Shown here one piece after another: positions 1-11,704 of a stretch of 64,000 nucleotides of DNA. Under the pieces are notes generated by a model. That model was given only the letters and a program-made list of their open reading frames with translations, was not told the DNA's origin and did not search any database. Made by a program: the position numbers and the translations under genes. Source of the stretch: Sisyra terminalis (Eukaryota > Arthropoda > Insecta > Neuroptera > Sisyridae); assembly GCA_958496175.1 (NCBI GenBank), contig OY292274.1:66226630-66290629 (forward strand), in the 5' to 3' direction. Numbering within the stretch: the stretch's first letter is position 1; each line of letters opens with the position of its first letter.

Positions 1-427
1 AAATTATAAATGAAAAACTTGTAGAGAACTTGATTTCCTACAAAAAAGTTCCTGTAGGCCAAATCGCGAAGATCAATATTAAACGAGATATTAAGCCTTG
101 AATTTTATGGAAAAATCAGGTTCAGTGGCCCGTACTACCTCTCCGGTGTGAGTTACGACTTTGTCGCAATGGGCACTTTTGTAGAGCGTTTAATTCTGAG
201 AAAAAACCATCCTCGGTAAAAGCGATCCCATGAAATTCCGCTGAGATATAGAAATTTAAAAATAAAAAATCAGAGTTTCCGTGTATTTTCAATGGGAAAT
301 CTTTACACCTCTTGGTCGAGGACTTAAAATTAATATTAAGGGCTCAAACTTTCAGAGATTTTTTTTTTTAGTATTTCCAACAAAATTTTCGATGGGACCC
401 AAAAAAAAAAGTAAAAAAAAGCACCCT
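1..427. repeat. Right half of a long-inverted-repeat MITE (family FB-1, TAGGGTG ends)
   Basis: The segment ends in a run of A followed by CACCCTAAT. It matches the right arms of the fuller copies at 44251-45083 and 50011-50846: 'cccgtactacctc', 'gcacttttgtagagc', an AATTAATATTAAG palindrome core, then TTTCCAACAAAATTT. The left half lies outside the window. The 82-aa open frame inside it is a by-product of the repeat. Confidence 0.7.
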
Positions 428-535
428 AATTATTATATTAAATTATTCTTCATAAATTGGACCGCAATATATCCTATATATTGTATACACAGTATAACTG
501 TTCATAGTCAGCGAAAAAAAATATTTTGATGATTC
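428..535. repeat. Fragment of the hammerhead-bearing repeat family
   Basis: It shares the block 'ttggaccgcaatatat', a TATATTGTATACACAGTATAAC stretch and 'gtcagcgaaaaaa' with the elements at 11455-11862, 36005-36350 and 62950-63160. The ribozyme portion is missing from this copy. Confidence 0.6.
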
Positions 536-1460
536 CAACTGTACTTAAGTAAAGTTATAATTTTTAAAATCGATTATTAGCATTTGATGTACTGAGAAAA
601 GGCAATTGTAGATTTTTTTTTAAACGGTGAATGGATTATTTCTAATGTTAAGTACCATAGTATCCAAATGAGTTATTATTTGCTATAGTATCGTTATTCC
701 CAACGTGGGGCGCTGGCCCCACCGGTGGGGTATGGCAATATTTTGGTAGCCCATGGGCAGAACTTCGGCTCACCATACTAAAGACTATGGATGTAATTCG
801 AGAATCATTCACATATTTGCTATTTCTAAATTCAGTTTTGTATTATAAATTATAAATAATTGGGGCTAATATGCAAAATTTTAACAATTATTTATAAAAA
901 AAAAACTATAGGAGACCTAACGAAAAAAATATTGGACCTTAACTGATCTAACGATTAAGACAAGTTCTCAAATCCTTCGATGGGGTGCTAACTTTGCATT
1001 GGTGCATTTTGGTGGATCATGGATAGGACGTGCACCCTTCGGGTGACTATGGGGTAGTTCGAAAATTATTCACATATTTGCTATTTTTATATTCAGTTCT
1101 GCATGTTTGGAAACTATTTAACGGATTTTTTTATTATTCTCTGTCATGAATGACTTATTCTTTGAAGCCTTGTGTAGATATCAAGTTAATGACCTTTTAA
1201 GCTTCCTTCAGGTGAATAACCGTAAAATTTCCAATAGCAAAATTTAAATATCACGAGGGAGGGTATCAAGCTTCAGGTGGGGCATGGCCAAGGTGGCCTC
1301 ATGGTGGCTACGTGACGTATCCAGAAGAAATTCGTACATATCTTCAGACTGAATCAATTTCAAAATTCTTCGTATGACGTCATTTTTTTTTCTAATGGAG
1401 CAACCTGTGTAATTTACAAATTTTGGGAGCATGACCCCAAATCGGTTGGAAACCACTGCC
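536..1460. repeat. Mostly unannotated; degraded hAT-like remnants
   Basis: Pieces such as 'attcccaacgtgggg' near 697, 'ccccaccggtgggg' near 716 and 'ggttggaaaccactg' near 1444-1459 resemble the ends of hAT-type MITEs. I could not pair them into one element with a target-site duplication. No gene is visible. Confidence 0.35.
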
Positions 1461-1974
1461 CATAGTATTATCAAAATATTTTCATTGTTTATTTAATTTT
1501 CTGGTACCTAGAATTGGTTTATCTTTATCAGTTTTTGTCCAATTTGAAGTACCAGAAAAGTTCTGTTGGAAATTTTATTAGGCTATAGTTTTATTAAATG
1601 GTAGATTAGATCTTGTTTTTGAATAATCTTTGAAAATTTAAACTTTAAATCTGAAGATCTTTACACTAAAAATGTTGTTTATGCAGGTTTCCTTAATTTA
1701 ATTCATTTTTCGATTCAAAAAATGTTTGTTACATAAATTGCAAGTTGAACCATGTTTGGTTGTTCGAAATTTTCAAAAACACAAAAACATTTTTTGAGAG
1801 AAAAATCAGTTTCAAGTTAACCTTCACCCGGGTGAATGGTTTCTTGATATTTTAACTTTTGAAATTTGTGCCCATTTAACCCGGCAAACAAAGCAAATAA
1901 TTGCTTTGATTTTTAATTTGTAAGTATTTAAAAATTTTGTTGTTGATTAAAGATTTTTAAATGTCCAATTTATT
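1461..1974. other. AT-rich sequence with nothing recognised
   Basis: No coding exon, repeat end or RNA gene could be supported here. Noncoding 5' exons of the downstream smaug gene could lie here or further upstream, but none can be identified from the sequence alone. Confidence 0.5.
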
Positions 1975-3490
1975 GAGTATTTTTGAGGTAGAAATGAGAA
2001 ATTTTATCGAAAACGTGTCCTTTTTTTTTAAATTTAAATATTTGGGAATTTGAAGCAAGGAATCTGTAATGTCGGTAAGAAAAATGAAATTTTCATTTTT
2101 CACGGCACACTAAATTCATATTTTTTTTTCAACATGAAATGTTTCAAGGCAGAAATCTGTAGGTTTAAAATTTTTGAGGTAGAAATGAGAAATTTTATCG
2201 AAAACGTCCTTTTTTTTTAAATTTAAATATTTGGGAATTTGAAGCAAGGAATCTGTAATGTCGGTAAGAAAAATGAAATTTTCATTTTTCACGGCACACT
2301 AAATTCATATTTTTTTTTCAACATGAAATGTTTCAAGGCAGAAATCTGTAGGTTTAAAATTTTTGAGGTAGAAATGAGAAATTTTATCGAAAACGTCCTT
2401 TTTTTTTAAATTTAAATATTTGGGAATTTGAAGCAAGGAATCTGTAATGTCGGTAAGAAAAATGAAATTTTCATTTTTCACGGCACACTAAATTCATATT
2501 TTTTTTTTCTACATGAAATGTTTCAAGGCAGAAATCTATAGGTTTAAAATTTTTGAGGTAGAAATGAAATTTTATCGAAAACATGTCCTTTTTTTAAATT
2601 TAAATATTTGGGAATTTGAAGCAAGGAATCTGTAATGTCGGTAAGAAAAATGAAATTTTCATTTTTCACAGCACACTAAATTCATATTTTTTTTCAATAT
2701 GAAATGTTTCAAGGCAGAAATCTGTAGGTTTAAAATTTTTGAGGTAGAAATGAAATTTTATCGAAAACATGTCCTTTTTTTTTTAAATTTAAATATTTGG
2801 GAATTTGAAGAAAGGGATCTGTAATGTCGGTAAGAAAAATGAAATTTTCATTTTTCACGGCACACTAAATTCATTTTTTTTTTCAACATGAAATGTTTCA
2901 AGGCAGAAATCTGTAGGTTTAAAATTTTTGAGGTAGAAATGAAATTTTATCGAAAACATGTCCTTTTTTTAAATTTAAATATTTGGGAATTTGAAGCAAG
3001 GAATCTGTAATGTCGGTAAGAAAAATGAAATTTTCATTTTTCACAGCCCACTAAATTCATATTTTTTTTTCAACATGAAATGTTTCAAGGCAGAAATCTG
3101 TAGGTTTAAAATTTTTGAGGTAGAAATGAGAAATTTTATCGAAAACATGTCCTTTTTTTTAAATTTAAATATTTGGGAATTTGAAGCAAGGAATCTGTAA
3201 TGTCGGTAAGAAAAATGAAATTTTCATTTTTCACGGCACACTAAATTCATATTTTTTTTTCAACATGAAATGTTTCAAGGCAGAAATCTGTAGGTTTAAA
3301 ATTTTTGAGGTAGAAATGAGAAATTTTATCGAAAACATGTCCTTTTTTTTAAATTTAAATATTTGGGAATTTGAAGCAAGGAATCTGTAATGTCGGTAAG
3401 AAAAATGAAATTTTCATTTTTCACAGCCCACTAAATTCATTTTTTTTTCCGACATGAAGTGTTTCAAGGTAGAAATCTGTAATGTCGGTG
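1975..3490 (+). repeat. Tandem array of about eight 189-bp units upstream of smaug
   Basis: The block 'gaagcaaggaatctgtaatg' or a close variant recurs at 2052, 2241, 2430, 2618, 2807, 2993, 3183 and 3373, a spacing of 186-190 bp. Each unit also holds 'tgtcggtaagaaaaatg', 'ttcaaggcagaaatctg', 'tttttgaggtagaaatgag' and a T-run of variable length. Differences between units are mostly T-run length and single bases, so the array is young or homogenised. It ends about 90 bp before the splice acceptor of the first smaug coding exon. The 69-aa frames inside it are repeat by-products. Confidence 0.92.
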
Positions 3491-3627
3491 TAAAAATTAA
3501 ATTTGTTAAGTTCTTTTTTATTTTATCTCCGAATTATGTTATTATTATTCCGAATTATTATATGTAATTTATATTGTTTCAGTTAAAACGGACTGACAAA
3601 TCGCAAATCTCGACCAATCGACCAAAA

Positions 3628-4783
3628 ATGGATTTTATACCGATGCGTGATTTTTCCGAGTTTTGCGAGCACCTGAGCGACATTCGTGGCAAATTTCAAA
3701 AATGGGACAATTGCGAACGTACGGTCGCCCTATACTATTTGATGAGCGGCTTGCCGTTCGCGAACGCCCGGTTCTTGCAACACACTCTGGAGCACTGCAT
3801 CAAATCGGTGCTGAATTCGGACCTGGTGGTGTTGGAGCAGAACGCCAACGACGCCAGCATTGTGGTCAACATGCAATGGGAGCGGCCACAAATCGCCGTC
3901 CACTGGCTCCTCGAGCACTTGCCGTTGTTGCAGCCGGGCAATCGCGACGTCGCCGAACGCTACTTGTTGACGATACGTAAAGTGATTCAAGAACTCATCT
4001 CGCTTCCCAACGGCCGTGCCTACAACGAATGCGTCGAATTGATGAGCTACGTGTTTGTCCATCCGGCATTCAACAAAGACGACAAAAAATCTTTTAAGAT
4101 TTTGCTTAAACAAATGGTAGGCAAATCAAACTCGGCGAATTTATGCTCGACCATTGATAGTCTTGGCTACTCGTCGCTAAACGAGCACTCCAGCGACGAT
4201 TCCGTTAGTCCGAATCCGGAGAATGTTAACGAACGAATGACTCGACGCTCGAATAGTCTAACGCCAGTCCAAAGTGACTCACACGAAAGTCTTGGGTACA
4301 GCAGCGGCGTATGGTCGTCGCAAGAAAATTTAACAATTCCGCACAAGCCGCGAAGCTACTCGTTATCTTGCGACTCTACCGTACCGCCGCCATCGCTAAC
4401 CGCCAGCAGTTCCGACACGCGACTCCACGATCTCCACCAAAGCCAACAACCACTCTCCAAAGGCATCGTGTTTTGGCTGAAATCACTGCGACTGCACAAG
4501 TACAGTTGGGTGTTCGCCAACTTAAACTACGAGCAAATGATCTCCTTGACTGACGAACAGCTGCAAGCGGCTGGAATTACAAAAGGTGCCCGACACAAAC
4601 TGTTGATTAACATTGCGAAATTGAAAGAGCGCTCGTCCATGTTGGCAACACTCGAAACGGATGTGCTGAACGGCGGTGACTTGTCGATTGCCTTGCGAAA
4701 GTTGAAGACAATCTTGCAAAGTCCGTTGCAGGCGAATGCCAATGAAGATTTGCCATCACAGTTCGTGAAAGTGATGGGCAAAG
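3628..4783 (+). CDS. smg: smaug coding exon 1: N-terminal region, linker, SAM domain, start of PHAT
   Basis: The exon body begins at 3583 after 'attgtttcag', so 45 bases of 5' UTR (or upstream coding) precede the ATG. It encodes residues 1-385 plus one base and ends AAAG|GTAATG. It is clearly less AT-rich than its surroundings, as expected of a constrained exon. The linker (about residues 170-270) contains repeated SLGYSS-type motifs. Confidence 0.94.
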
Positions 4784-7700
4784 GTAATGTTTTACATTGG
4801 GTGTATGCGCAAATGTTTCTCAAAAATAAGTCAATTTGTTTTTAGTTTGTACACAATTATTGATGGTTCGCCATCCACCCGATGATTGTTTGTCCCAATT
4901 TAATTGGTTGTGTGATCGAGCAGATACGTTGGATGCGTTCGGTGGAGAGCATCGTCGACGTCTGGCCATGTGGCGAAGTCAACTATCACGTGCAGGTCAT
5001 TCCACCAGTTCAACGCAACGAAGCTTTGCTACTCACAATAATAGGTATTCAATGTGTTTTTTTTATTGCAACTAATTTAGCCAAAGCATCTTTACCGTAA
5101 ACAAGTTGACGCCAAATATATTTTTTTTTAAAAAAACCGAATGCTAAAAAATTGCTCATGAATTGCTCCACTGCTATCATTAATCATTAATTAATTAATC
5201 GTAATTAAAAACCAAAATTTAATTCCCGATTATTATATTATATAATTATATGGACTTATTTTTATTGTAATTGGTGCCAAAAAATTGCTCATCCTTTTTA
5301 CTGATTCATCATCATTATCAGAAAAAAGGATGAGCAATTTTTTGGCACCAATTACAATAAAAATAAGTCCATATAATTAGAGATAATCGGGAATTAAATT
5401 TTGGTTTTTAATTACGATTAATTAATTAATGATTAATGATAGCAGTGGAGCAATTGTGTATTTCGAAAGAGCAATTCATGAGCAATTTTTTGGCATTCGG
5501 TTTTTTTAAAAAAAAATATATTTGGCGTCAACTTGTTTACGGTAGCATCTTTACGTTAAAATCAAAAGACCAGTTTTAATTGAATCGGTAGTTGAAAAAC
5601 GGAAATAAACGCCAAAAAAATCATGATAAAAATTATTTATTGATCGAATATTGAAAACTAGACAGTTGTTTTCAATTTTCCACAAAACCATTTGTATGGA
5701 GTTATTTCCAAAGTTCTTCCAAAGTTCAGTTCTTCCAAATTCCGATTCAATTGAGGTTTTATTATTTGTTCTCGGACAAATTCTATTTAAACTAAAGAAC
5801 TAAATAAGAAAATATATTTTCTTGAGCCTGTTGATTTGTTAATCTACTCCATATTATACGAGCTTCATTCGTAAAAGATATTTTTCGAGATTATCATAGT
5901 AATCGTATGGAGGGCAGTGGCGTAGCTACCTAGAGGCTAGGCGGGGCAGTGCTCCGGGGTCGTCAAGCTCAGGGGGCCCTCGAATCCTTACCAGAAATCT
6001 CGATCGAACTGAACTTTTGAAAATTCACCAATTATTTAAGGAAATAATGAGCAAATATGGAGTGCTAGAATGCGACCTAACCGAAGTATTTACAGGAATG
6101 TTATTATTCTATACAATTCCTGTCACTTCTGCAGCAGCTGAAAGATCATTTTGCAAATTATTTTATATTTAATAGAAATTTGTAAGGTCTATTTTCAGTA
6201 AATCCAAATTCAATTGATCTTTAATGATTTTCGGAACCCAAAGTGCACGAATTTGATTTACACTATCGTATCTAAATCATAAGTCTACATTGATAAATAG
6301 CACAGGCCTACGATGGTAAAATTGTCTTCAATACAGTGGCGTAGCTACCGAGGGGCTAGGCGGGGCAGTGTCTCGAGGCCCCAAAGCTCAGGGGGCCCTC
6401 GAATCCTTACCAGAAATCTTGATCGAACTGAACTTTTGGAAATTCAGTTGGAAGTTCACCAATTATGTAAGGAAATAATGAGCAAATATGGAGTGCTAGA
6501 ATGCGACTTAACGCAAGTATTTACAGGAATGTTATTATTCTTTACAATTCCTGTCACTTCTGCAGCAGCTAAAAGGTCATTTAGGAAATTAAAAATAATA
6601 AAAAATTATTTAAGAAATAATATGGGCCAAACTCGACTCCGATATTAATCGCTAATAGCAATTGTAAATAAAACCGCATCAAGCCTGGATTTAAACGAAG
6701 TAATTGATACTTTTGCGAAAACTAAAGCTACGAAAAAATTGTAAATATAATTGTTATTTAGTCAGTTGGTAGGGCAAACCTTTATATGATAAACCCTTGA
6801 ATCTTCTCAATTTCGTTTTACTAGGCAAACCTACGCCAAGTATTAATTGTAATTTATGTTGGTACTGTTTAGTATTTTTATTACTTGCCCTGCAGTGCAC
6901 AAAAAAGAGCTTAAGTAGCTTAGCATATATTTTATATTTTTATTTGATAAAATCTAATCAGTTTACATAGCAGTGGAGCCCCATGTTTTAATTTGCTCCA
7001 GGGCCCTTGGTTACCTAGCTACGCCACTGATGGAGGATTGAGCATCTTCAATAGACTGGGCCAAAAAAATCGGCTATTTGTTTTTTCTAACGGTACTTCG
7101 AAATTATTATTTGTCATGCCAAAAAAAAAATTATCCTGAGAATTTGAGCTCTTAATATCAATATTAAGAGGTCTATAATCGCAATTTTAGATTTTTTCTT
7201 AGTGAACGGGTTTCTGACTCATATCTTCTAAACCATCACTGTAAGTGAAATTAACTCCAGTAACTTTTTTGTAGAAAATTCAATGCTCTATAAAAAAAGT
7301 ATGAATAATTTTTTTTGTCAGATGAACCGTTTTCTTAGAATCATATCTTAAACATTGAACTATTTTTTCAATTTTGTATTTTGACTTTGGATTTTTATAA
7401 CTACTACCAATAACAATATTTAAATGAATGAAATACATATTCTCGACGGAAATTTGATGCGCTACAAAAAAGGTATCTTAACATTTTTCTCTAAATCTAT
7501 TCATTTAAAAGTTATCTTTTAAGCTTAAGGCTGTCTACAATAAATTAGATTGTTTTTGATAAAGCTGAAAAAAAATTGCTATGATTTCTTGGATAGTTTC
7601 AAAAAATATTTTAATTAAAGTGTTAAGCATCTTCTATTATTATAAAGAGGAAAGATTTGATTGTTTGTTTGCTTTGAATAGGCTCCGAAACTACTTGACC

Positions 7701-9134
7701 GATTTGAAAAATTCTTTCACTGTTGGGAAGCTACACTATTTCCGGTGAACATAGGCTATATTAAATTTTCAAAAAAGTTAGGGATCCATACTAAAACTCC
7801 AATAATGTAGCCCAAGGTCTGAAAAAATTACCAAAAAAACATTCTTTTATCGCGTGCACTGCGAAAACTATTGGTTATAGAACAAAATAATGTAGTACGA
7901 TTTTGCAGAACATATCATTATCTACAAAAAATAGAACGACATCATATGTCTAACTATTATAGTTATGTCACAATAAGTGTTTTTTTCATTTTAAAAAATA
8001 TATATAAATGCCATCGCTATAAAAGCACTTTTATTTATACTTTGGGATTAATCCTTATCAAAATAAATGACTTCATATTTAAGTTTGCTTCAATGCCATT
8101 ATATACCTTTTTGAGTTATTCAATTTGAACATTCCATTCGAAAGATATCACAAGTTTAAAAATGTAAGTTATTTGAAAAATGTCGCATGGTCACCCCACT
8201 TTACTTATATTTAAGACCAACTTTATTGAACTTGGCGATATTTTTTTATTTATGTATAGATGCTGATTGATTTACAGATTATTTTGTCTACGGTAGGTAT
8301 ACCTACCGTAGGTATAGGGAATAGACCATACTCTTTAGATATTTATAAATATTTTTTGAAAATTAATTGATTATTACATAGAACAATTTTATTCTTTGCA
8401 ACAGTTTATTAAATGTGTCTTTTTTAAGTTGACAAAATAGTGTTTTCAGGTATGATTATGTTATTCGTAAAAGAAATAAGAAAAATAAAAATTTGCATAT
8501 ATCACTTTAAATGGTATATTTGAAAAGAAAACATTAACTACACCTACGTTACGCAGACGGAGTTGCGGGGATCAGCTAGTTTCTAATATATTTATTTTTT
8601 GTTTTTAGACATCACAATCCAAAATCTGGGAATTACTATGGAATGACGAATAAGTTTCAAAATAATCCTCAGATCAACAATGACTATAACTATAAGAGTT
8701 CATCGTATCCAAATATGCATCCGAAGCCGCAGTGCGGATCGCCGCGCACCTCGTTGAACAACCTATGTCCGCCGCCGCAGGGTAATCGGGTGCCGGTCCC
8801 GGCGCCAATTGGATCATCGACAAATGCAACGCAACCGACCAAAGGTCCGACAAACCCCTCGGTGTCAATATGTCCACCCACGTCGATATTGAACAATCTA
8901 AGCGTAAATCCGTCAACCGTGCAACAATCAATGATATCCTCGGCGCAAATGATCCGCTTCAACACCACATCGAACGGCACCAGTTTCAACACTGAGGCCA
9001 AGTTGAAGTTGTCGATGGACAAGCCGATTAACGACAAAGCCAACACAATATTCAGCAGTAGTAAGAATGTCGATATCGAAAGTAGTCTAGAGAATCTCTG
9101 TTTGCAAATGATGGAACATGCGCTTGGTCCATGA
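3628..9134 (+). CDS. smg: Smaug (SAMD4-family) RNA-binding translational repressor, three coding exons
   Basis: Joining 3628-4783, 4846-5044 and 8609-9134 gives a 626-aa frame with matching phases (1, then 2) and GT-AG introns of 62 bp and 3,564 bp. The N-terminal block (FCEHLSDIRGKFQKWDNCER...) matches the conserved start of vertebrate SAMD4. A low-complexity Ser-rich linker follows, then a SAM domain at about residues 276-335 with the basic TKGARHKL motif that in Smaug SAM domains contacts RNA hairpins, then the PHAT helical domain at about 340-450. The C-terminus ends in the family's LCLQMMEHALGP. Known role: cytoplasmic binding of Smaug recognition hairpins (for example in nanos mRNA) and recruitment of deadenylation and translational repression machinery. 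A splice acceptor at 3582 implies at least one upstream exon, so the ATG at 3628 is the most likely start but an N-terminal extension is possible. Confidence 0.95.
4846..5044 (+). CDS. smg: smaug coding exon 2: rest of the PHAT domain
   Basis: Acceptor 'tttgtttttag' at 4845 and donor AG|GTATTC at 5045. Read in phase it gives VCTQLLMVRHPPDDCLSQFN and then RRRLAMWRSQL, matching the SAMD4 VCTQLLVSR...RL..W motif that closes the PHAT domain. The 62-bp intron before it is of typical insect size. Confidence 0.93.
5094..5543. mobile_element. MULE-like MITE, near-perfect inverted repeat with 9-bp duplication
   Basis: Arms of roughly 215 bp read ACCGTAAACAAGTTGACGCC inward from the left and the reverse complement from the right, with a short central spacer near 5300-5322. 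AGCATCTTT is duplicated at 5085-5093 and 5544-5552. Very long terminal inverted repeats plus a 9-bp duplication are typical of Mutator-like elements. It sits in smaug intron 2 and has no transposase. Confidence 0.8.
5915..7028 (+). mobile_element. Nonautonomous hAT element, internally duplicated
   Basis: It starts CAGTGGCGTAGCTACC and ends TAGCTACGCCACTG. ATGGAGGG (5907-5914) and ATGGAGGA (7029-7036) form an 8-bp duplication with one mismatch, as expected for hAT. A second left end occurs inside at 6334, so the first about 250 bp are present twice. Each copy encodes a fragment of the hAT C-terminal dimerisation domain. Confidence 0.8.
6313..6648 (+). pseudogene. hAT transposase remnant (C-terminal dimerisation domain)
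   Basis: The 111-aa frame contains FFTIPVTSAAAKRSFRKLK followed by IIKNYLRNNMGQTRLRY, the hallmark of the C-terminal hAT dimerisation region found in ZMYM1-like transposases. The DDE catalytic domain is absent, and the N-terminal part of the frame is read from the terminal inverted repeat, so it cannot be an active transposase. A shorter, more broken copy of the same segment lies at about 5995-6165. Confidence 0.8.
7050..7570. repeat. Fragment of a long-inverted-repeat MITE (related to FB families)
   Basis: It contains 'tttgagctcttaatatcaat' followed by an ATTAAGAGG block and the alternating 'gtagaaaattcaatgctcta' / 'ctacaaaaaaggta' style of the FB families, but lacks recognisable TIRs at both ends. 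Confidence 0.5.
7633..8579 (+). mobile_element. Nonautonomous Helitron, 947 bp
   Basis: It begins TCTATTATTATAAAGAGG and ends GCGGGGATCAGCTAG, followed by T. The 5' TC and 3' CTAG ends and the lack of a target duplication fit Helitrons. An almost identical 947-bp copy is at 52752-53698. An 85-aa frame is open in both copies (7871-8128 here), but it resembles no Rep/helicase and is probably incidental. The element occupies the last part of smaug intron 2. Confidence 0.85.
8609..9134 (+). CDS. smg: smaug coding exon 3: C-terminal region
   Basis: Acceptor 'tttttgtttttag' at 8608. The exon completes an AGA codon and then encodes an Asn/Pro/Ser-rich tail ending ESSLENLCLQMMEHALGP and TGA at 9132-9134. 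That tail is diagnostic of Smaug proteins. The exon begins only 29 bp after the end of a Helitron (7633-8579). Confidence 0.94.
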
Positions 9135-11412
9135 TGGTAGTGGACGATTCCAATCATCCGATAAATCAATCGCATTTAGTTGAAATTTTCTTCTTTAACG
9201 ATGACGTATTCGACGATGGTCATTGTATAAAGGACCGATTTTTATAATTTTTATATATTAGTTATTATTGTTATTTATAATTAATTTATAATGGTGACAT
9301 TTTTATTTTTTATGGCAAGTTTAATAGAATGCCTCTCTGGTAGACGGCACTAGTTTTTTTTTTTTTATGAAAAAAAAAATCTTCATTTATTAGGTTGTCA
9401 ACTTTTGATTTTTAATGCGATATTTTTATGTTCGTAACGTGTTTTCGTTAAAAAAAATAGTTAATTTTTTTATTGACGCCAACATTGAATGTTGATAGGA
9501 TAAATGATAAAATATGTTCCGTTGACACTGGAAAATTAGATGAAGACGATTATTTTAATATGAGAAAAATGAAATGAACAGATCTCGATGTTTTTCCTTT
9601 GAAGTTTTTTATTTTATTATTAGCTTTTTTTTCTTATTTTGATCTCTTGATCGTTAATTTGCATTTGGCTCGTCTCATATTATTAAAATACGCACTGTTT
9701 TTGAGACTGTTTTTCTCTATATTATGTTTATTTAAATGATATATATTATATTATATTTATTAAATTGTTTTACAGAAAGTTGGGTTTTTCTTTTTTGACG
9801 TAATGTATTTTTATTGTAAAATTGAGTCAACGTTTTGTTTTTCATTTAAAACTTTAGTCTAGCCAGTAATAACATACTAGTATTAGTTACATAATGTAAT
9901 TTTAACATTTGTACTATTTTATAATCTATAAAATTTACTGATAAGAAAAACATAAAACGTACTCAATTAACAAAAGCGAAAAGTTCAACTTTCTAAAAAA
10001 TAATTCATCTAATATTAACGAAATGGACGCAATTTAATAACATCAACAAATGTTAATAGATTTTTTTTTTATTTATCGTTTTTAAATGGGAAAATTGTTT
10101 GAAATTATTTCTATTTTTTTTTTTATTGTAAAGAGAAGCATTTTTCAAGTCTCGTCGATTAATGGCTTTATATGTTTTGTGTTTGGCCTCGAAACTTTAT
10201 ATTTTAAACTTCATATTAAAGCCGTTTTCTTTTAGTGTATTTAACCGAAAAAAAATTGACCAAATGTGTTCTGCTTAGAAAAATGTTTTTTTGTTGTCTC
10301 ATTCTTTTATGTAATATCATATATAGGAAAAAGATTCAAACTTGATGGTATTTAATAAGGCAGAAAAAAAAAATGTCCAGATTGAATCATTTTGTTTTAG
10401 TTGGTTGGAAAAAAAAGGCCTAAATGTTTAGATGGATGAATCGATTTTAATCTCTCGTCAAGGCGAAAGAGGTTTTATATTTTTTTGACAAAAAAAAAAT
10501 TAGATACAAATAAACGACAAATCTATTTTCCTATTAGGATTTTGATAATGTGTTTTTGTAAGAAAAACTAGTGGAAAATGTAATGAATAATCGAATAGAT
10601 TAAGATTTCACGAGTCAATTTAGTTTTTGCTTTTATAAAGGGAAAATGTTTCAATGGACATTTTAGTTTAAATTTTCTCGATAAGAATTGAATGGTTTTT
10701 ATCAAGTCATTGATGTATTTTCATTGTAAATTTGTACAGAATAAGTTGGTATCAATGTTTTATGATTGAACACGAAGTATATATAACAGGAGAACGAACG
10801 AGATAGGCAATTTGTTAGCAAGGTTTAGTTCTTTTTTCGGCCACCACTAGCGCATTAGCGCTAAGAAACATGCCCAATTTTATGTACTGAATTGTTATTG
10901 GTTCGTTTTTTGTGGTTGTAATTCAAAATAAGAAAAGCCTGTCAAACGTTACGTTCATGTTCTTCATATAATTTAATACCTTTAATTATAAATTCCATTG
11001 AATTTTCCATTAAAATTATTAATCTCCTGTGAATTATATGAAAATATTTTTGGTGCTTATATTTATACTTGTATACTTGTATTGACACTAGAGTCCTCTG
11101 TATGTTTTCCGGTTATTTATACTTCGTGTGATTGACCAATTTTCATTGATTATTACATCGATATCTTAGAGCACAAATGAACTTTATCCATTCCTTACTA
11201 CTTAAATCAAATTCGAAGCATAACTAATAATGCAGATCAATATTTTTTGATATCTACAAATTTTATGATTTGTAAAAAAATATTACAAACTTTTTTAATT
11301 CTTGAGCTATTTTTTTATTTATTCTTTGTATAATAAAATATGGACATAGCACATTTGTGGTATAAAGTATGGACATAGTCTTAAGTCCCTTCGAAATGAA
11401 GGAATCTCATAC
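9135..11412 (+). other. Probable smaug 3' UTR and downstream non-coding sequence
   Basis: No ORF or repeat is recognised for more than 2 kb after the smaug stop codon. The first canonical AATAAA on this strand is at 10509-10514, with another near 11331. A long 3' UTR is therefore plausible, but the transcript end cannot be fixed by eye. Confidence 0.45.
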
Positions 11413-11564
11413 TATGTGATGATCACTAAAGAAGATTGCTTGGAAATCAAAATTCATTTGTGTATACAATATATAGGATATCATTTAATATAATAATATA
11501 TAAAAATCATACCATAAACTTAAATTTGAACAGAAGTTCAAACAAAAATATTCGGGACGTATTG

Positions 11565-11625
11565 CCCAGATACGTATTTCGATTGCCAAGCAATCTTCCT
11601 CAGTGGTCATCAAGTAGTTTGGATC
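11565..11625 (-). ncRNA. Candidate minimal hammerhead ribozyme
   Basis: On the minus strand, in order: TTGATGACCA (stem I, 5' side), CTGAGGA (core CUGANGA), one A, GATTGC-TTG-GCAATC (stem II), GAAA, the self-complementary TACGTAT, C at the cleavage position, and TGGGCAATA (stem I, 3' side). Stem III would be only the palindrome ATACGTAT, as in the short-stem-III hammerheads of Penelope-like elements that work as dimers. Confidence 0.55.
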
Positions 11626-11647
11626 ACTGCGTAACTGCTTTGTGATG

Positions 11648-11704
11648 GAGAATTGTGCTGAGGAAGATTGCTTGGCAATCGAAATACGTATCTGGGCAAT
11701 ATGT
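11648..11704 (+). ncRNA. Candidate minimal hammerhead ribozyme (inverted partner)
   Basis: Core CTGAGGA at 11658-11664, stem II GATTGC/GCAATC, then GAAA, ATACGTAT and C before TGGGCAATA. The 5' stem I strand here is GAGAATTGTG, giving weaker pairing (ATTG with CAAT across an internal loop) than in the other copies, so activity is less certain. Confidence 0.45.

Noticed and set aside
3663..4823. Several ORFs on both strands inside smaug exon 1
   Set aside because: Overlapping alternative frames of a GC-richer true exon; only the frame with SAM and PHAT domains is supported.
7871..8128. 85-aa ORF conserved in two Helitron copies as a gene
   Set aside because: The copies are too young for conservation to mean anything, and the sequence lacks any known motif.
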